DNA of 64,000 nucleotides from Devosia limi DSM 17137 (GCF_900128975.1 NZ_FQVC01000007.1:186001-250000); one strand, 5' to 3'; positions 17,142 through 26,683 are shown, counted from the stretch's first letter. Made by a program: numbers and translations. The notes: a model not told the origin generated them from the letters alone.

Positions 17142-17963
17142 TCAGACGCGGTAGACGCGCTCGGCATTGGCATGCAGCAGCTTGGCTTTTTCGCTGTCGC
17201 TGGCACCGGCAATGATCTGGTGGGTCGCCTCGACCCAGCGGGTCAGCGAGCCGGTGCGGGTGACCACGGGATGATCGGACCCCCAGACCACACGGTCCCA
17301 GCCGAAGCTCTCGATGACATGCTCGACAAAGGGGCGCAGGTCATCGACGGTCCAGTTGGGCCCGGCATAGGCCATGACCCCGGAAATCTTGGCGATCACA
17401 TTGGGCAAGCGGGCAAATTCGGTGATATGGGCGCGCCAGGGATCGAGCCCCTTGCCCGCCACATCGGGTACGCCGCAATGATCGAGGATGAATTCGACAT
17501 CGGGCGCGCGCTGCACCAGCATCATGCCGATGGGTAATTGATCGGCGCGCAGGCAGAGATCAAAGCTCAGATTGTAGTCGGGCAGATGGCGGATGTTTTC
17601 GACAAACAGATCCGACTGGCTGAGATCATCAGGCACTTCATGCAGGATACGCCGAACGCCCTTGACGTGAGGATGTTCGGAAAGCCGCTCGATCTGGTCG
17701 ACGAAATTCATGTGTTCGGGTCGACACCCGGCAATGGCGCCGATGATGCGCGGCAGGCCCAGCACATATTCGGTTTCGCCGAGCATATCGGCTTGTGCAA
17801 CATCGACTTCCATGTGCAGCGCCGACGCGATGCCCAGGCCCACGGCCTCGGCGAAATAATCCTCGACCGACCAGCGCTTGTTGAGCGCGGGCGCACCCGA
17901 GAGCCAGGGGTAGGAGAAGCGCTCGGGGTAGACCAGGTGCAAATGGGTATCGAGGATGCGCAT
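17142..17963 (-). CDS. Amidohydrolase, probable sugar lactonase
   Basis: A 273-residue metal-dependent hydrolase of the L-fuconolactonase / 2-pyrone-4,6-dicarboxylate lactonase group (COG3618). It starts with the metal motif ILDTHLHLV, then has VKGVRRILHE, FILDHCGVPD (about residue 147-156) and VVWGSDHPV with the conserved aspartate. Its start is only 8 bases from the IclR stop, with GGATAAG inside the regulator's end. With an L-fuconate dehydratase in the same regulon, hydrolysis of L-fuconolactone to L-fuconate is the most economical assignment, but this is inference. Confidence 0.78.
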   Translation of the reverse strand: MRILDTHLHLVYPERFSYPWLSGAPALNKRWSVEDYFAEAVGLGIASALHMEVDVAQADMLGETEYVLGLPRIIGAIAGCRPEHMNFVDQIERLSEHPHVKGVRRILHEVPDDLSQSDLFVENIRHLPDYNLSFDLCLRADQLPIGMMLVQRAPDVEFILDHCGVPDVAGKGLDPWRAHITEFARLPNVIAKISGVMAYAGPNWTVDDLRPFVEHVIESFGWDRVVWGSDHPVVTRTGSLTRWVEATHQIIAGASDSEKAKLLHANAERVYRV

Positions 17964-17970
17964 GCTTATC

Positions 17971-18774
17971 CTACTCCGCCGTGTGTTCGCCCGTACGTTG
18001 CGAGATTTCGCGGCCGGCCGCCAGCAGAAGCTTCAGCGACTGCGCCTTGTCGGGAGCATCAACCTTGTCGAGCCGCTGGGTATAGGGGCAGGTCAGCACC
18101 GCCAGCACCGAGCCCAACGGCCCGAAGATCGGCACGGTCAGGTTGGTGACGCCCGACACCTGGGCGCTGGGAAGGTCTTCAAATCCCTGTTCGCGCACTA
18201 GCGTCAGGCGCGCCTCCAGGCCCTTCGGCATCGTTTCGGGGCTGCCCATGTCCTGTTCTTCGAGCATCAACACGCGCTCTTCAGGGGTCGCGAAGGCCAG
18301 AAAGACATGGCCGGAGCCGGTATTGAGCAGGCCGATACGGCTGCCAATGCGGATCGAGACGTTCCAGTAGCCGGGCCCGTCGACCTGGGCAATGACCACA
18401 AGGATATTGCGGTCCTGGATCACCAGATGGCAGGCCTGCTGGGCCTTGAGCGCAAAACTGCGCAGCACCGGCGTGGCCAGGCTCACCAGGCGCCGCATCG
18501 GCGGCCGGGCATGGGCAAGCTCGAACATCTTGAGGGTGATCTCGTAGCGATCCTCCAGCGTGCGGCGGACATAGTCACGCCGCACCAGCCGGTCGAGCAT
18601 GCGGTAGATTTCGTTGGGTGAGCGATCGAGAGCCTTGGCGATTTCGGCCTGGCTGAGGCCTCCGTCGGTCTCGGCCAGCAGCTCCAGAATATCGAGACCC
18701 TTGTCCAGCGCCGGGGCGCGGTAGCGGTCTTCCTTGGCCTCGTCCGGGCCGTGCAGCTCATTGGTTTTGGTCAT
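17971..18774 (-). CDS. IclR family transcriptional regulator
   Basis: A 267-residue regulator. The winged helix at about residues 20-85 includes ALDKGLDILELLAE and GLSQAEIAKALDRSPNEIYRML. The C-terminal effector domain has NILVVIAQVDGPGYWNVSIRIG and TNLTVPIFGPLGSVLAVL. I chose ATG 18774 with GGGAG eight bases upstream over an in-frame TTG at 18795. It is divergent from the sugar dehydrogenase-importer-dehydratase genes and leads an operon with two catabolic genes, so it most likely controls both arms in response to a sugar acid. Confidence 0.9.
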   Translation of the reverse strand: MTKTNELHGPDEAKEDRYRAPALDKGLDILELLAETDGGLSQAEIAKALDRSPNEIYRMLDRLVRRDYVRRTLEDRYEITLKMFELAHARPPMRRLVSLATPVLRSFALKAQQACHLVIQDRNILVVIAQVDGPGYWNVSIRIGSRIGLLNTGSGHVFLAFATPEERVLMLEEQDMGSPETMPKGLEARLTLVREQGFEDLPSAQVSGVTNLTVPIFGPLGSVLAVLTCPYTQRLDKVDAPDKAQSLKLLLAAGREISQRTGEHTAE

Positions 18775-18823
18775 CGCCTCACTCCCTGCCCGCAAGTCTA
18801 CACGAATTCAATTGCCTCGATAG

Positions 18824-18835
18824 TTCATTTGTGAA
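18824..18835. promoter_or_regulatory. Palindrome between divergent IclR and SDR genes
   Basis: TTCA-tttg-TGAA lies in the 115 bp between the IclR regulator and the SDR gene, within an AT-rich patch unlike the surrounding DNA. Its place and symmetry make it a candidate IclR operator controlling both directions. Confidence 0.4.
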
Positions 18836-18889
18836 TAGATTGTTTGTATATGGCGCAATGCAGTGACGCCAAGGGAGGACATTTTCGGC

Positions 18890-19639
18890 ATGCGACTGAA
18901 CGGCAAGCGTATTTTCATTTCGGCTGCGGCCCAGGGCATCGGCCGGGCGAGCGTCTTGGCCTGCGCCGCCGAAGGCGCGCATGTCGTTGCCACCGATATC
19001 AATGCGGAGGGTCTCAAGACCCTCGCCGCCGAACATGCCAATATCGAAACCGTGCTGCTCGACGTGATGAATGCCGATGCAATCAAGGCGTTCGCGGCCA
19101 GCCAGCAGGCTTTTGACGGTATCTTCAACTGCGCCGGGTTCGTGCACAACGGCACCATCGAAAACACCACCGACGCCGACTGGGATTTCAGCTTCGATCT
19201 CAATGTGCGCAGCATGTACCATGTCACCCAGGCCTTGCTGCCGGGCCTGCTGGCACAGGCCAAGACCAATGGCGCTGCCTCCGTCGTCAACATGGCCTCG
19301 ATGGCTTCCTCGGTGAAGGGCTTCCGCAATCGCCTGCTCTACGGCACGACCAAGGCTGCCGTGATCGGCTTCACCAAGGCGATGGCCGCCGACTATGTCG
19401 AGCGGGGCCTGCGCTGCAATGCGCTGTGCCCCGGCACCGTCGACACCCCATCGCTGCGCGCCCGCATTGCCGGTTCACCCGATCCGATGCAGGCGGAAAA
19501 AGACTTCATCGCCCGCCAGCCGATGGGGCGCCTCGCCACCGTCGATGATATCGCGCCGATGGTGCTGTTCCTGCTGTCTGACGAGTCCCGCTTTGTTTCT
19601 GGCCAAGCCATCCTCGTGGATGGCGGCGTCACGATCTAG
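18890..19639 (+). CDS. SDR dehydrogenase, probable 2-keto-3-deoxy-L-fuconate dehydrogenase
   Basis: A 249-residue short-chain dehydrogenase. The cofactor loop is SAAAQGIGRAS instead of the common TGxxxGIG, the catalytic serine/tyrosine/lysine lie in NMASMASS and YGTTKAAVIG, and CPGTVDTPS follows. This start and loop look like 2-keto-3-deoxy-L-fuconate dehydrogenases and their animal BDH2 relatives. The ATG at 18890 follows AAGGGAGG. It is the first gene of the importer and dehydratase run and ends 12 bp before the importer ATPase. A role as L-fucose dehydrogenase is the main alternative. Confidence 0.78.
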   Translation: MRLNGKRIFISAAAQGIGRASVLACAAEGAHVVATDINAEGLKTLAAEHANIETVLLDVMNADAIKAFAASQQAFDGIFNCAGFVHNGTIENTTDADWDFSFDLNVRSMYHVTQALLPGLLAQAKTNGAASVVNMASMASSVKGFRNRLLYGTTKAAVIGFTKAMAADYVERGLRCNALCPGTVDTPSLRARIAGSPDPMQAEKDFIARQPMGRLATVDDIAPMVLFLLSDESRFVSGQAILVDGGVTI

Positions 19640-19651
19640 AGGACACCGCCC

Positions 19652-21184
19652 ATGAGCGCCCTTGTTGAAATGGTCGATATCGACAAATCGTTTCCAGGGG
19701 TCAGGGCGCTCAACAAGGCAAAGTTCGAACTGCTGGCCGGCGAAGTTCACGCCCTGATGGGCGAAAACGGGGCCGGCAAGTCGACGCTGATGAAAATCCT
19801 GTCCGGCGTCTACCAGCGCGATGCCGGATCGATCCTGCTCGATGGGCAGGCTGTCGACATCGCCAGCCCGCGCCAGGCCCAGGACATGGGCATTGGCATC
19901 ATCCATCAGGAACTGGCGCTGATGCGCGACCTGACGGCGGCGCAGAACATCTTTATCGGCCGCGAGCCGCGCCGCATGGGCGGGCTGCTGCTCGACGAGG
20001 CAGCCCTCAATGCGCAGGCCGCGACGATCTTTGCCTCGATGAACCTCAAGCTCGATCCGCGCGTGCAGGTCGGCGGGCTGACCATTGCGCGCCAGCAAAT
20101 GGTCGAGATCGCCAAGGCACTGTCCTACAAGTCGCGCGTGCTGATCATGGATGAGCCCACGGCAGCGCTCAACGATGCCGAGATCAACGAGCTGTTCGCC
20201 ATCATCGGCCGGCTCAAGGCCGAAGGCGTTGGCATTGTCTATATCTCACACAAGATGGACGAGCTGAAACGGATTGCCGACCGGGTGACGGTGATGCGCG
20301 ACGGCGAATATGTCGGCACGGTGCCCGCCGCCACCACCCCGATCGAGACCATCATCTCGATGATGGTGGGCCGCACGCTCAGCAATGAGACCCCCGCCTT
20401 CCCCGATGTCTCCGCCGCCCCGGTTGCGCTGGATGTGCGCGGGCTCAGGCGCGGCCGGGAAATCCGCGATGTCAGCTTCAGCGTCCGCAAGGGCGAAATC
20501 CTCGGACTTGCCGGCCTGATGGGCGCCGGCCGCACCGAGGTGGCGCGGGCGATTTTCGGCGCCGATCCGATCGAGGCCGGCGAAGTCTTCGTCAATGGCG
20601 AGCAGGTGCGAATTTCGGCGCCGCAGGATGCGGTGCGCGCTGGCATAGGTTACCTCTCGGAAGACCGCAAACATTTCGGTCTCGCGACCGGGCTTGATGT
20701 GCGCAACAATATCGCGCTGGCCAGCCTGTCGCGTTTTACCGGTCCGGCTGGCGTGTTGCGCGAAAGCGCGATGCGCGACACGGCGCAGGGCTATATCAGG
20801 CAGCTGGCGATCAAGACCCCCTCGGACAGCCAGGAGGCGCGCCTGCTTTCGGGTGGCAACCAGCAGAAAGTGGTCATCGCCAAATGGCTGCTGCGCGACT
20901 GCGAAGTGCTGATCTTTGACGAGCCGACGCGTGGCATCGATGTCGGCGCCAAGTCGGAAATCTACAAGCTGCTCAATGCCCTGGCCGCCCAGGGACGCGC
21001 CATCATCGTCATTTCCTCGGAACTGCCCGAGATCCTGCGCCTCAGCCACCGCATTGCGGTGATGTGCGAGGGGCGGCTGACCGGCTTTCTGCCCGGCGGC
21101 GCATCGCAGGAAGACATCATGCGGCTGGCCACCATGCGCCCAAGCGCTGTGGCCGAAACTGAACCCAACCGGAAGACGGCATAA
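19652..21184 (+). CDS. Sugar ABC importer, double ATPase (RbsA-like)
   Basis: A 510-residue protein with two ATPase halves, as in RbsA/MglA/XylG. The first half has Walker [13 protein letters not shown] (about residue 38) and Walker [10 protein letters not shown]. The second half has a degenerate Walker A region [28 protein letters not shown] and [12 protein letters not shown], as usual for the family. It powers sugar uptake with the next two genes. Its stop overlaps the permease start by one base (TAATG), which implies coupled translation. Confidence 0.93.
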   Translation: MSALVEMVDIDKSFPGVRALNKAKFELLAGEVHALMGENGAGKSTLMKILSGVYQRDAGSILLDGQAVDIASPRQAQDMGIGIIHQELALMRDLTAAQNIFIGREPRRMGGLLLDEAALNAQAATIFASMNLKLDPRVQVGGLTIARQQMVEIAKALSYKSRVLIMDEPTAALNDAEINELFAIIGRLKAEGVGIVYISHKMDELKRIADRVTVMRDGEYVGTVPAATTPIETIISMMVGRTLSNETPAFPDVSAAPVALDVRGLRRGREIRDVSFSVRKGEILGLAGLMGAGRTEVARAIFGADPIEAGEVFVNGEQVRISAPQDAVRAGIGYLSEDRKHFGLATGLDVRNNIALASLSRFTGPAGVLRESAMRDTAQGYIRQLAIKTPSDSQEARLLSGGNQQKVVIAKWLLRDCEVLIFDEPTRGIDVGAKSEIYKLLNALAAQGRAIIVISSELPEILRLSHRIAVMCEGRLTGFLPGGASQEDIMRLATMRPSAVAETEPNRKTA

Positions 21185-22188
21185 TGGACAGTATCAGCAC
21201 CGAGACCAAGCCCGGCCTGATCGCCGGCATCCGCACCTCCGGCGCCTTTCACAAGCTGCTGGCCTTTTCGGGCCTCATTGCCCTTCTGGTGGTATTCAGC
21301 CTGGCCTCGCCCAATTTCATGCAGACCCAGAACGTGCTGGCTATCCTGCAGGCGACCTCGGTCAATGGCGTGCTCGCCATTGCCGCGACACTGGTAATCA
21401 TTACCGGCGGCATCGATCTGTCGGTCGGCACGCTGATGACCTTCTGCGCTGTCATTGCCGGCGTCATCCTGACCTTCCTCGGGCTGCCGCTGCCGCTGGG
21501 TGTGCTCGGCGCAATCCTGGCCGGCACCGCTGCCGGGCTGGTTTCGGGCACCATCATTGCCAAGCTCAAGGTGCCGCCCTTCATCGCCACGCTCGGCATG
21601 ATGCTGATCCTCAAGGGTCTGTCGCTGGTGATCTCAGGCACACGCCCGATCTATTTCAACGACACGCCCGGCTTCACCCAGATCGCCCAGGGCTCGCTGA
21701 TCGGCTCGATCATCCCGGCGCTGCCTGTCCCCAATGGCGTGCTGATCCTGTTCCTCGTCGCTGCCGTCATCAGCTTCATTCTCGGCAAGACCGCGCTGGG
21801 CCGCTACACCTTTGCCCTTGGCTCCAACGAAGAGGCCGTGCGGCTCTCGGGGGTCAATGTCGATCGCTGGAAGATCGCGGTCTACGCGCTGGCCGGTTCG
21901 GTCTGCGGCGTCGCCGGCCTGCTCATCGCCTCGCGCCTCAATTCGGCCCAGCCCGCCCTCGGCCAGGGCTATGAGCTCGACGCCATCGCCGCCGTCGTTA
22001 TCGGCGGCACCTCGCTCAGCGGCGGCCGCGGCACCGTGCTCGGCACGCTGATCGGCGCCCTTATCATTTCCGTGCTGGCCAATGGCCTGCGCATCCTTTC
22101 GGTGGCTCAGGAATGGCAGACGGTCGTGACCGGCTGCATCATCATCCTGGCCGTCTACGCCGATATTCTGCGGCGCCGCAATCTTTAG
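21184..22188 (+). CDS. Sugar ABC importer, permease (RbsC-like)
   Basis: A 334-residue inner-membrane permease with about 8-10 spans. ITGGIDLSVG (about residue 75), the ATPase-contact region ALGSNEEAVRLSGVNV and VIGGTSLSGGRGTVLGT near the end are typical RbsC/AraH signatures. It forms a homodimer pore with the preceding double ATPase and takes substrate from the following binding protein. Start overlaps the ATPase stop. Confidence 0.93.
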   Translation: MDSISTETKPGLIAGIRTSGAFHKLLAFSGLIALLVVFSLASPNFMQTQNVLAILQATSVNGVLAIAATLVIITGGIDLSVGTLMTFCAVIAGVILTFLGLPLPLGVLGAILAGTAAGLVSGTIIAKLKVPPFIATLGMMLILKGLSLVISGTRPIYFNDTPGFTQIAQGSLIGSIIPALPVPNGVLILFLVAAVISFILGKTALGRYTFALGSNEEAVRLSGVNVDRWKIAVYALAGSVCGVAGLLIASRLNSAQPALGQGYELDAIAAVVIGGTSLSGGRGTVLGTLIGALIISVLANGLRILSVAQEWQTVVTGCIIILAVYADILRRRNL

Positions 22189-22284
22189 GCACCGGCTCAC
22201 CCGCGCCGCCCCGTGGCGATGCCAATAGGAAGAAGGCCCCAAGGCCTCGACGACAAGAAACGACTTAACCCTCCGGGAGGAACC

Positions 22285-23226
22285 ATGTTCAACAGACGCA
22301 CCCTGATCGGCGCCATCAGCGCCTTCGCCCTTCTCGCCGCCAGCGCCCCATCCTTTGCGCAGCAATATGATATCGCCCTGATCTCCAAGGGGTTCCAGCA
22401 CCAGTTCTGGCAGGCCGTGAAAGCCGGTGCGGACAAGGCTGCTGCCGAGCTCGACGTCAGCGTGACGTTTGAAGGTCCCGATACCGAAGCCCAGGTCGAC
22501 CGTCAGATCGACATGCTGGCCGCCGCCCTGGCCCGCAAGCCCAGTGCCATCGGCTTTGCCGCTCTCGACAGCCAGGCCGCGACCCCGCTGCTGGAACAGG
22601 CCAAGGCCGCTGGCATCCCGGTCGTCGCCTTCGACTCCGGCGTCGACAGCGATATCCCGCTGACCACCGCCACCACCGACAACGTGGCTGCCGCAGCTCT
22701 GGCTGCCGACAAGATGGCCGAACTGATCGGCGGAGAAGGCAAGGTTGCCGTCGTCGCCCATGACCAGACCAGCCGCACCGGCATCGACCGCGTTGATGGC
22801 TTCGTCAACCGCATCAAGGAAGCCTATCCCAACATCGAAGTCGTCTCGGTGCAGTATGGCGGCGGCGATCAGCTGCAGTCGACCGAGATCACCAAGTCGA
22901 TCCTCCTGGCCAATCCGGACCTCAAGGGCATCTTTGGCGCCAATGAAGGCTCGGCTATCGGCGTCGCCAATGGCGCGACCGAGCTCGGCAGCAAGGTCGT
23001 GATCATCGGCTTTGACTCTGGCGCCGCCCAGATCAAGGCCATCACCGACGGCGTCATGGCTGGCGCCATCACTCAGAACCCGGTCGGCATCGGCTACGAA
23101 ACCGTCGCTGCCGCCGTCAAGGCGCTCAAGGGCGAGGCTCTGCCACCCGTGATCGATACCGGCTTCTACTTCTACGACAAGTCCAACATGGCCGATCCCG
23201 AAATCGCGGCCGTGCTCTACCAGTAA
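22285..23226 (+). CDS. Sugar ABC importer, periplasmic binding protein
   Basis: A 313-residue type I periplasmic binding protein. A signal peptide is clear at residues 1-24 (MFNRRTLIGAISAFALLAAS, then cleavage after SFA). The mature part starts QQYDIALISKGFQHQFWQ, as in ribose/galactose-type binding proteins, and ends with the usual GIGYETVAAAVKALKG helix. The ATG follows GGGAGG. A long perfect-looking hairpin right after the stop may keep this message more abundant than the downstream gene. Ligand presumably L-fucose or a related sugar. Confidence 0.92.
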   Translation: MFNRRTLIGAISAFALLAASAPSFAQQYDIALISKGFQHQFWQAVKAGADKAAAELDVSVTFEGPDTEAQVDRQIDMLAAALARKPSAIGFAALDSQAATPLLEQAKAAGIPVVAFDSGVDSDIPLTTATTDNVAAAALAADKMAELIGGEGKVAVVAHDQTSRTGIDRVDGFVNRIKEAYPNIEVVSVQYGGGDQLQSTEITKSILLANPDLKGIFGANEGSAIGVANGATELGSKVVIIGFDSGAAQIKAITDGVMAGAITQNPVGIGYETVAAAVKALKGEALPPVIDTGFYFYDKSNMADPEIAAVLYQ

Positions 23227-23232
23227 GCCCCG

Positions 23233-23266
23233 GTGCCGGGGGCGGACATTTGTCCGGCCCCGGCAC
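23233..23266 (+). terminator. Intercistronic hairpin after the binding-protein gene
   Basis: GTGCCGGGG and CGGACA pair with TGTCCG and CCCCGGCAC, leaving one G-G mismatch and a two-base loop: 15 pairs in 34 bases. There is no T-run. Such hairpins after binding-protein genes often protect the 3' end of that message and reduce read-through into the next gene, here the dehydratase. Confidence 0.6.
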
Positions 23267-23293
23267 GCCATTCCAACTCTCTGGCGGTTGATA

Positions 23294-24568
23294 ATGACCA
23301 CGGTTACCGATCTGCGCGTGTTCGACCTGCGCTTCCCCACCTCGGCCTCGCTCGATGGTTCGGATGCGATGAACCCCGATCCGGATTATTCCGCCGCCTA
23401 TGTCGTGTTGGGCACCGATGGCGATCTGGAAGGCCATGGCCTGACCTTCACCATTGGCCGCGGCAATGAAGTGGTCTGCGCCGCGATCAATGCCCTGCAG
23501 AGCCGCATTATCGGTCTCGACCTCGCCTGGATTGCCGAAAATCCCGGCCGCTTCTGGCGCCATGTCACCGGCGACAGCCAGCTGCGCTGGATCGGCCCCG
23601 ACAAGGGCGCCATGCATCTGGCAACCGGTGCCGTCGTCAATGCGGTCTGGGACCTGCTGGCCAAACAGGCCGGCAAGCCGGTCTGGCAGCTGGTTGCCGA
23701 CATGACGCCCGAGCAGCTCGTCTCGATTGTGGACTTCCGCTACCTCACCGACGCGATCACCCCCGAAGAGGCGCTGGCAATCTTCAGGAAAGCCGAAGCC
23801 GGCAAGGCCGAGCGCATCGCCACGCTCAAGGCCGAGGGCTACCAGTGCTACACCACCTCGGCAGGCTGGCTGGGCTATTCCAACGAGAAGCTGACGCGGC
23901 TTGCCACCGAAGCGGTGGCCGAGGGCTTCCAGCACATCAAGATGAAGGTCGGCCGCGATCTCGCAGACGACGTCCGCCGGCTGGAAATCGTGCGGGCGAT
24001 CATGGGGCCCGACCGCTATCTGATGATCGACGCCAACCAGGTCTGGGAAGTCGATCAGGCCATTGACTGGGTCAACCAGCTCAAGCGCTTCAATCCCTAT
24101 TTCATCGAGGAGCCGACCAGCCCCGACGACGTGTCGGGCCACCGCGCCATCCGGCAGGCCATCGCGCCGGTCAAGGTGGCGACCGGCGAAATGTGCCAGA
24201 ACCGTATCCTGTTCAAGCAGTTCATCAAGGACGGCGCCATCGACATCGTGCAGATCGATGCCTGCCGCATTGGCGGGCTCAATGAAGTGCTGTCAGTGCT
24301 GCTGATGGCGGCCAAGTTCGGTCTGCCCGTCTGGCCACATGCCGGAGGCGTCGGCCTCTGCGAATATGTGCAGCACCTGTCGATGATCGATTATCTCGTC
24401 GTCTCGGGCACCAAGGACGGCCGAGTGATCGAATATGTCGACCACTTGCACGAGCACTTCATCGACCCCTGCATTATCGAGAACGCCGCCTACATGCCCC
24501 CGACCAAACCAGGGTTCTCGATCCAGATGAAGCCGGAGTCGATCGCGGCGCATGTGTTCAAGGGATAG
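23294..24568 (+). CDS. L-fuconate dehydratase
   Basis: A 424-residue enolase-superfamily dehydratase of the mandelate racemase subgroup, full length for L-fuconate dehydratase. The active-site set is visible: the KxK of HIKMKVG, the metal ligands in LMIDANQVW, FIEEPTSPDD and VATGEMCQNR, and the catalytic histidine in WPHAGGVGLCEYVQH. It dehydrates L-fuconate to 2-keto-3-deoxy-L-fuconate. The start at ATG 23294 gives MTTVTDLRVFDLRFPTS, typical of the family; the TTG at 23288 is two codons earlier. It anchors the L-fucose reading of the whole 16-24 kb cluster. Confidence 0.9.
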   Translation: MTTVTDLRVFDLRFPTSASLDGSDAMNPDPDYSAAYVVLGTDGDLEGHGLTFTIGRGNEVVCAAINALQSRIIGLDLAWIAENPGRFWRHVTGDSQLRWIGPDKGAMHLATGAVVNAVWDLLAKQAGKPVWQLVADMTPEQLVSIVDFRYLTDAITPEEALAIFRKAEAGKAERIATLKAEGYQCYTTSAGWLGYSNEKLTRLATEAVAEGFQHIKMKVGRDLADDVRRLEIVRAIMGPDRYLMIDANQVWEVDQAIDWVNQLKRFNPYFIEEPTSPDDVSGHRAIRQAIAPVKVATGEMCQNRILFKQFIKDGAIDIVQIDACRIGGLNEVLSVLLMAAKFGLPVWPHAGGVGLCEYVQHLSMIDYLVVSGTKDGRVIEYVDHLHEHFIDPCIIENAAYMPPTKPGFSIQMKPESIAAHVFKG

Positions 24569-24632
24569 TTTGACCCGAGGGGGGAAGGCTTGGCCATACC
24601 CTCCACCGCTCTGTTCCCTTCCACCGGGCTGT

Positions 24633-24705
24633 CCTCGGGCTTGACCCGAGGACCACTCGCCGCTCCTACCAGATTGAGACTGGCCCACGGGTCAAGCCCG
24701 TGGGC
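24633..24705. repeat. Paired CCCGGG/tcaag palindromes
   Basis: CCTCGGG-cttga-CCCGAGG at 24633-24651 and GCCCACGGG-tcaag-CCCGTGGGC at 24683-24705 lie between the convergent dehydratase and LOG-family genes. Same family and same two-part layout as 6235-6307 and 56403-56467. Confidence 0.7.
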
Positions 24706-24736
24706 AGCCCGGTGAGTAGGGCATTCGCCTGCCCGA

Positions 24737-25591
24737 CTACCCCTCGGTCTCACGCACCTTCGGCAAATCATAAAACTTCCGCACCACGTCCCAGCCCGCT
24801 TCGGCGTCATCAACGACATGGAACAGGTCCGGATCGGTCGGCGCGATGGTGCCGGCCTCCGCCAGCGCCTCGAGGTTGATCACCTTGCCCCAGAATTCGG
24901 CGCCGAACAGCAGCACCGGGACTTTTTCCATGCGCCCGGTCTGGATCAAGGTCAGGGTTTCGAAAAATTCGTCCATGGTGCCGAAGCCGCCGGGGAACAC
25001 CGCCACGGCCTTGGCCCGCAGCAGGAAGTGGATCTTGCGGGTGGCGAAATAGTGGAAGTTGAAGCTCAGTTCGGGCGTTACATAGAGGTTGGGCGCCTGC
25101 TCGTGCGGCAGCACGACGTTGAGCCCGATCGAGGGCGCCCCCATATCGGCGGCGCCGCGATTGCCGGCCTCCATCACGCCGGGGCCACCGCCGGTGACCA
25201 CCACATATTCCTTGAAATCCAGCGAGCGTGCGGTCAACGACGCCAGTTGCGCAAAGCGGCGGGCCTCCTCGTAATAGCGCGACGCCGCCTCGAGATTACG
25301 CTTCTGGGTTTCGTTCTTGGCGGCCCAGGCCGGCTTGCCCGGCTCGGGAATGCGCGCCCCGCCAAACAGCACCACGGTCGAATAGATCCCGGCTTCGCGC
25401 AGGCGGAACTCGGTCTTGAGATATTCCAGCTGGAAGCGGATGCCGCGGGTATCTTCCGAGGTCATGAAATCTTCGTCGGAGAAGGCCAGGCGGAACGCGC
25501 TCGATTGCGTCTGCGGCGTCTGCGGCGCGCGCTTGGCGGCGACCAAATCCTCGACCGAGGTGCGCAGGGGGGTGTGGCGGCGTTTGGCCAT
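24737..25591 (-). CDS. LOG family protein (TIGR00730-type Rossmann fold)
   Basis: A 284-residue protein with the lysine decarboxylase-like/LOG fold. The signature is VFPGGFGTMDEFFE (PGGxGTxxE), with VVTGGGPGVMEAGNRGA earlier. Characterised relatives are cytokinin riboside 5'-monophosphate phosphoribohydrolases or nucleotide pyrophosphate-specific nucleosidases. It has an N-terminal extension of about 60 residues compared with the short LOG proteins, as in the longer bacterial subgroup. It is transcribed away from dapD. Family is sure, substrate is not. Confidence 0.85.
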   Translation of the reverse strand: MAKRRHTPLRTSVEDLVAAKRAPQTPQTQSSAFRLAFSDEDFMTSEDTRGIRFQLEYLKTEFRLREAGIYSTVVLFGGARIPEPGKPAWAAKNETQKRNLEAASRYYEEARRFAQLASLTARSLDFKEYVVVTGGGPGVMEAGNRGAADMGAPSIGLNVVLPHEQAPNLYVTPELSFNFHYFATRKIHFLLRAKAVAVFPGGFGTMDEFFETLTLIQTGRMEKVPVLLFGAEFWGKVINLEALAEAGTIAPTDPDLFHVVDDAEAGWDVVRKFYDLPKVRETEG

Positions 25592-25758
25592 TCCGGCTCT
25601 CCTTCATAGGCGTCACAATGGTGCCAGAGCCGGGTTAAGGATCAATGGGGCCGGGGTAAAGCGACAAAGCATCACCTTTGCGACAGCGCGCCACGATTGA
25701 CAGCAATCCGCGTGCCGCTATGGTCCGGGCCGAACGCCGCTCTGCCAAGGACCACACC

Positions 25759-26601
25759 ATGTCGCATGCCGATCTCGCCCAGACCATCAATGATGCCTTC
25801 GAGGCGCGCGCCGAGATCAATTTCGGCACCAAAGGCGCGGTGCGCGAGGCGGTGAACGACGCGCTGGCGCTGCTCGATAGCGGTAAGGCTCGCGTTGCCG
25901 AAAAGATCGACGGCACCTGGCAGGTCAATCAGTGGCTCAAGAAGGCCGTGCTGCTCAGCTTCCGGCTCAACGATAACACCATGATCCCCGGTGCGCCGGG
26001 CGGCTCGTCCTATTGGGACAAGGTGCCGACCAAGTTCGAAGGCTGGGAGGAAAGCAATTTCCGCGACGCCGGTTTCCGCGCCGTTCCAGGCGCCGTGGTG
26101 CGCCGCTCGGCCCATATCGGCAAGGGCGTCATCCTGATGCCGAGCTTTGTCAATCTGGGCGCCTATGTCGATGAAGGCACCATGGTGGACACCTGGGTCA
26201 CCGTCGGCTCCTGCGCCCAGATCGGCAAGAACGTCCACATTTCGGGCGGCGTCGGCATTGGCGGCGTGCTGGAGCCGCTGCAGGCCGGCCCGGTGATCAT
26301 CGAAGACAATTGCTTCATCGGCGCGCGCTCCGAAGTCGTCGAAGGCGTGATCGTCGGCGAAGGCGCAGTGATCTCGATGGGCGTCTTCATCGGCGCATCG
26401 ACCAAGATCATCGACCGCGCTACCGGCGAAATCCATATCGGCAAGGTGCCGCCCTATTCGGTTGTGGTCTCGGGCAATCTGCCCGGCAAGCCGCTGCCCG
26501 ATGGCACGCCCGGCCCATCGCTCTATTGCGCCGTCATCGTCAAGACCGTCGATGCGCAGACCCGTTCCAAGACCGGCATCAACGACTTGCTGCGCGACTA
26601 G
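25759..26601 (+). CDS. dapD: 2,3,4,5-tetrahydropyridine-2,6-dicarboxylate N-succinyltransferase
   Basis: A 280-residue left-handed beta-helix acyltransferase. Hexapeptide-repeat sequence is obvious in the middle ([49 protein letters not shown]). It adds succinate from succinyl-CoA to tetrahydrodipicolinate in the lysine/diaminopimelate pathway. The frame opens earlier at 25678, but the family start [15 protein letters not shown] corresponds to ATG 25759. dapE lies about 670 bp downstream, so the succinylase branch is represented here. Confidence 0.96.
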   Translation: MSHADLAQTINDAFEARAEINFGTKGAVREAVNDALALLDSGKARVAEKIDGTWQVNQWLKKAVLLSFRLNDNTMIPGAPGGSSYWDKVPTKFEGWEESNFRDAGFRAVPGAVVRRSAHIGKGVILMPSFVNLGAYVDEGTMVDTWVTVGSCAQIGKNVHISGGVGIGGVLEPLQAGPVIIEDNCFIGARSEVVEGVIVGEGAVISMGVFIGASTKIIDRATGEIHIGKVPPYSVVVSGNLPGKPLPDGTPGPSLYCAVIVKTVDAQTRSKTGINDLLRD

Positions 26602-26683
26602 GCGTCCGGGCGCGATTCACCTAGTCTTGGCTTCGCTGGAGAGGGAACCAGCGGAGCCATGCTCGACACGCAAGAGGGACCAG

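Noticed and set aside
18863..18889. GTG start nine codons upstream for the SDR dehydrogenase
   Set aside because: There is no ribosome site before it, while AAGGGAGG lies at the right distance from ATG 18890, and the family begins at MRLNGKR.
21634..23340. A 568-codon open frame on the minus strand
   Set aside because: It is antisense to the permease and binding-protein genes and has no motif or ribosome site.
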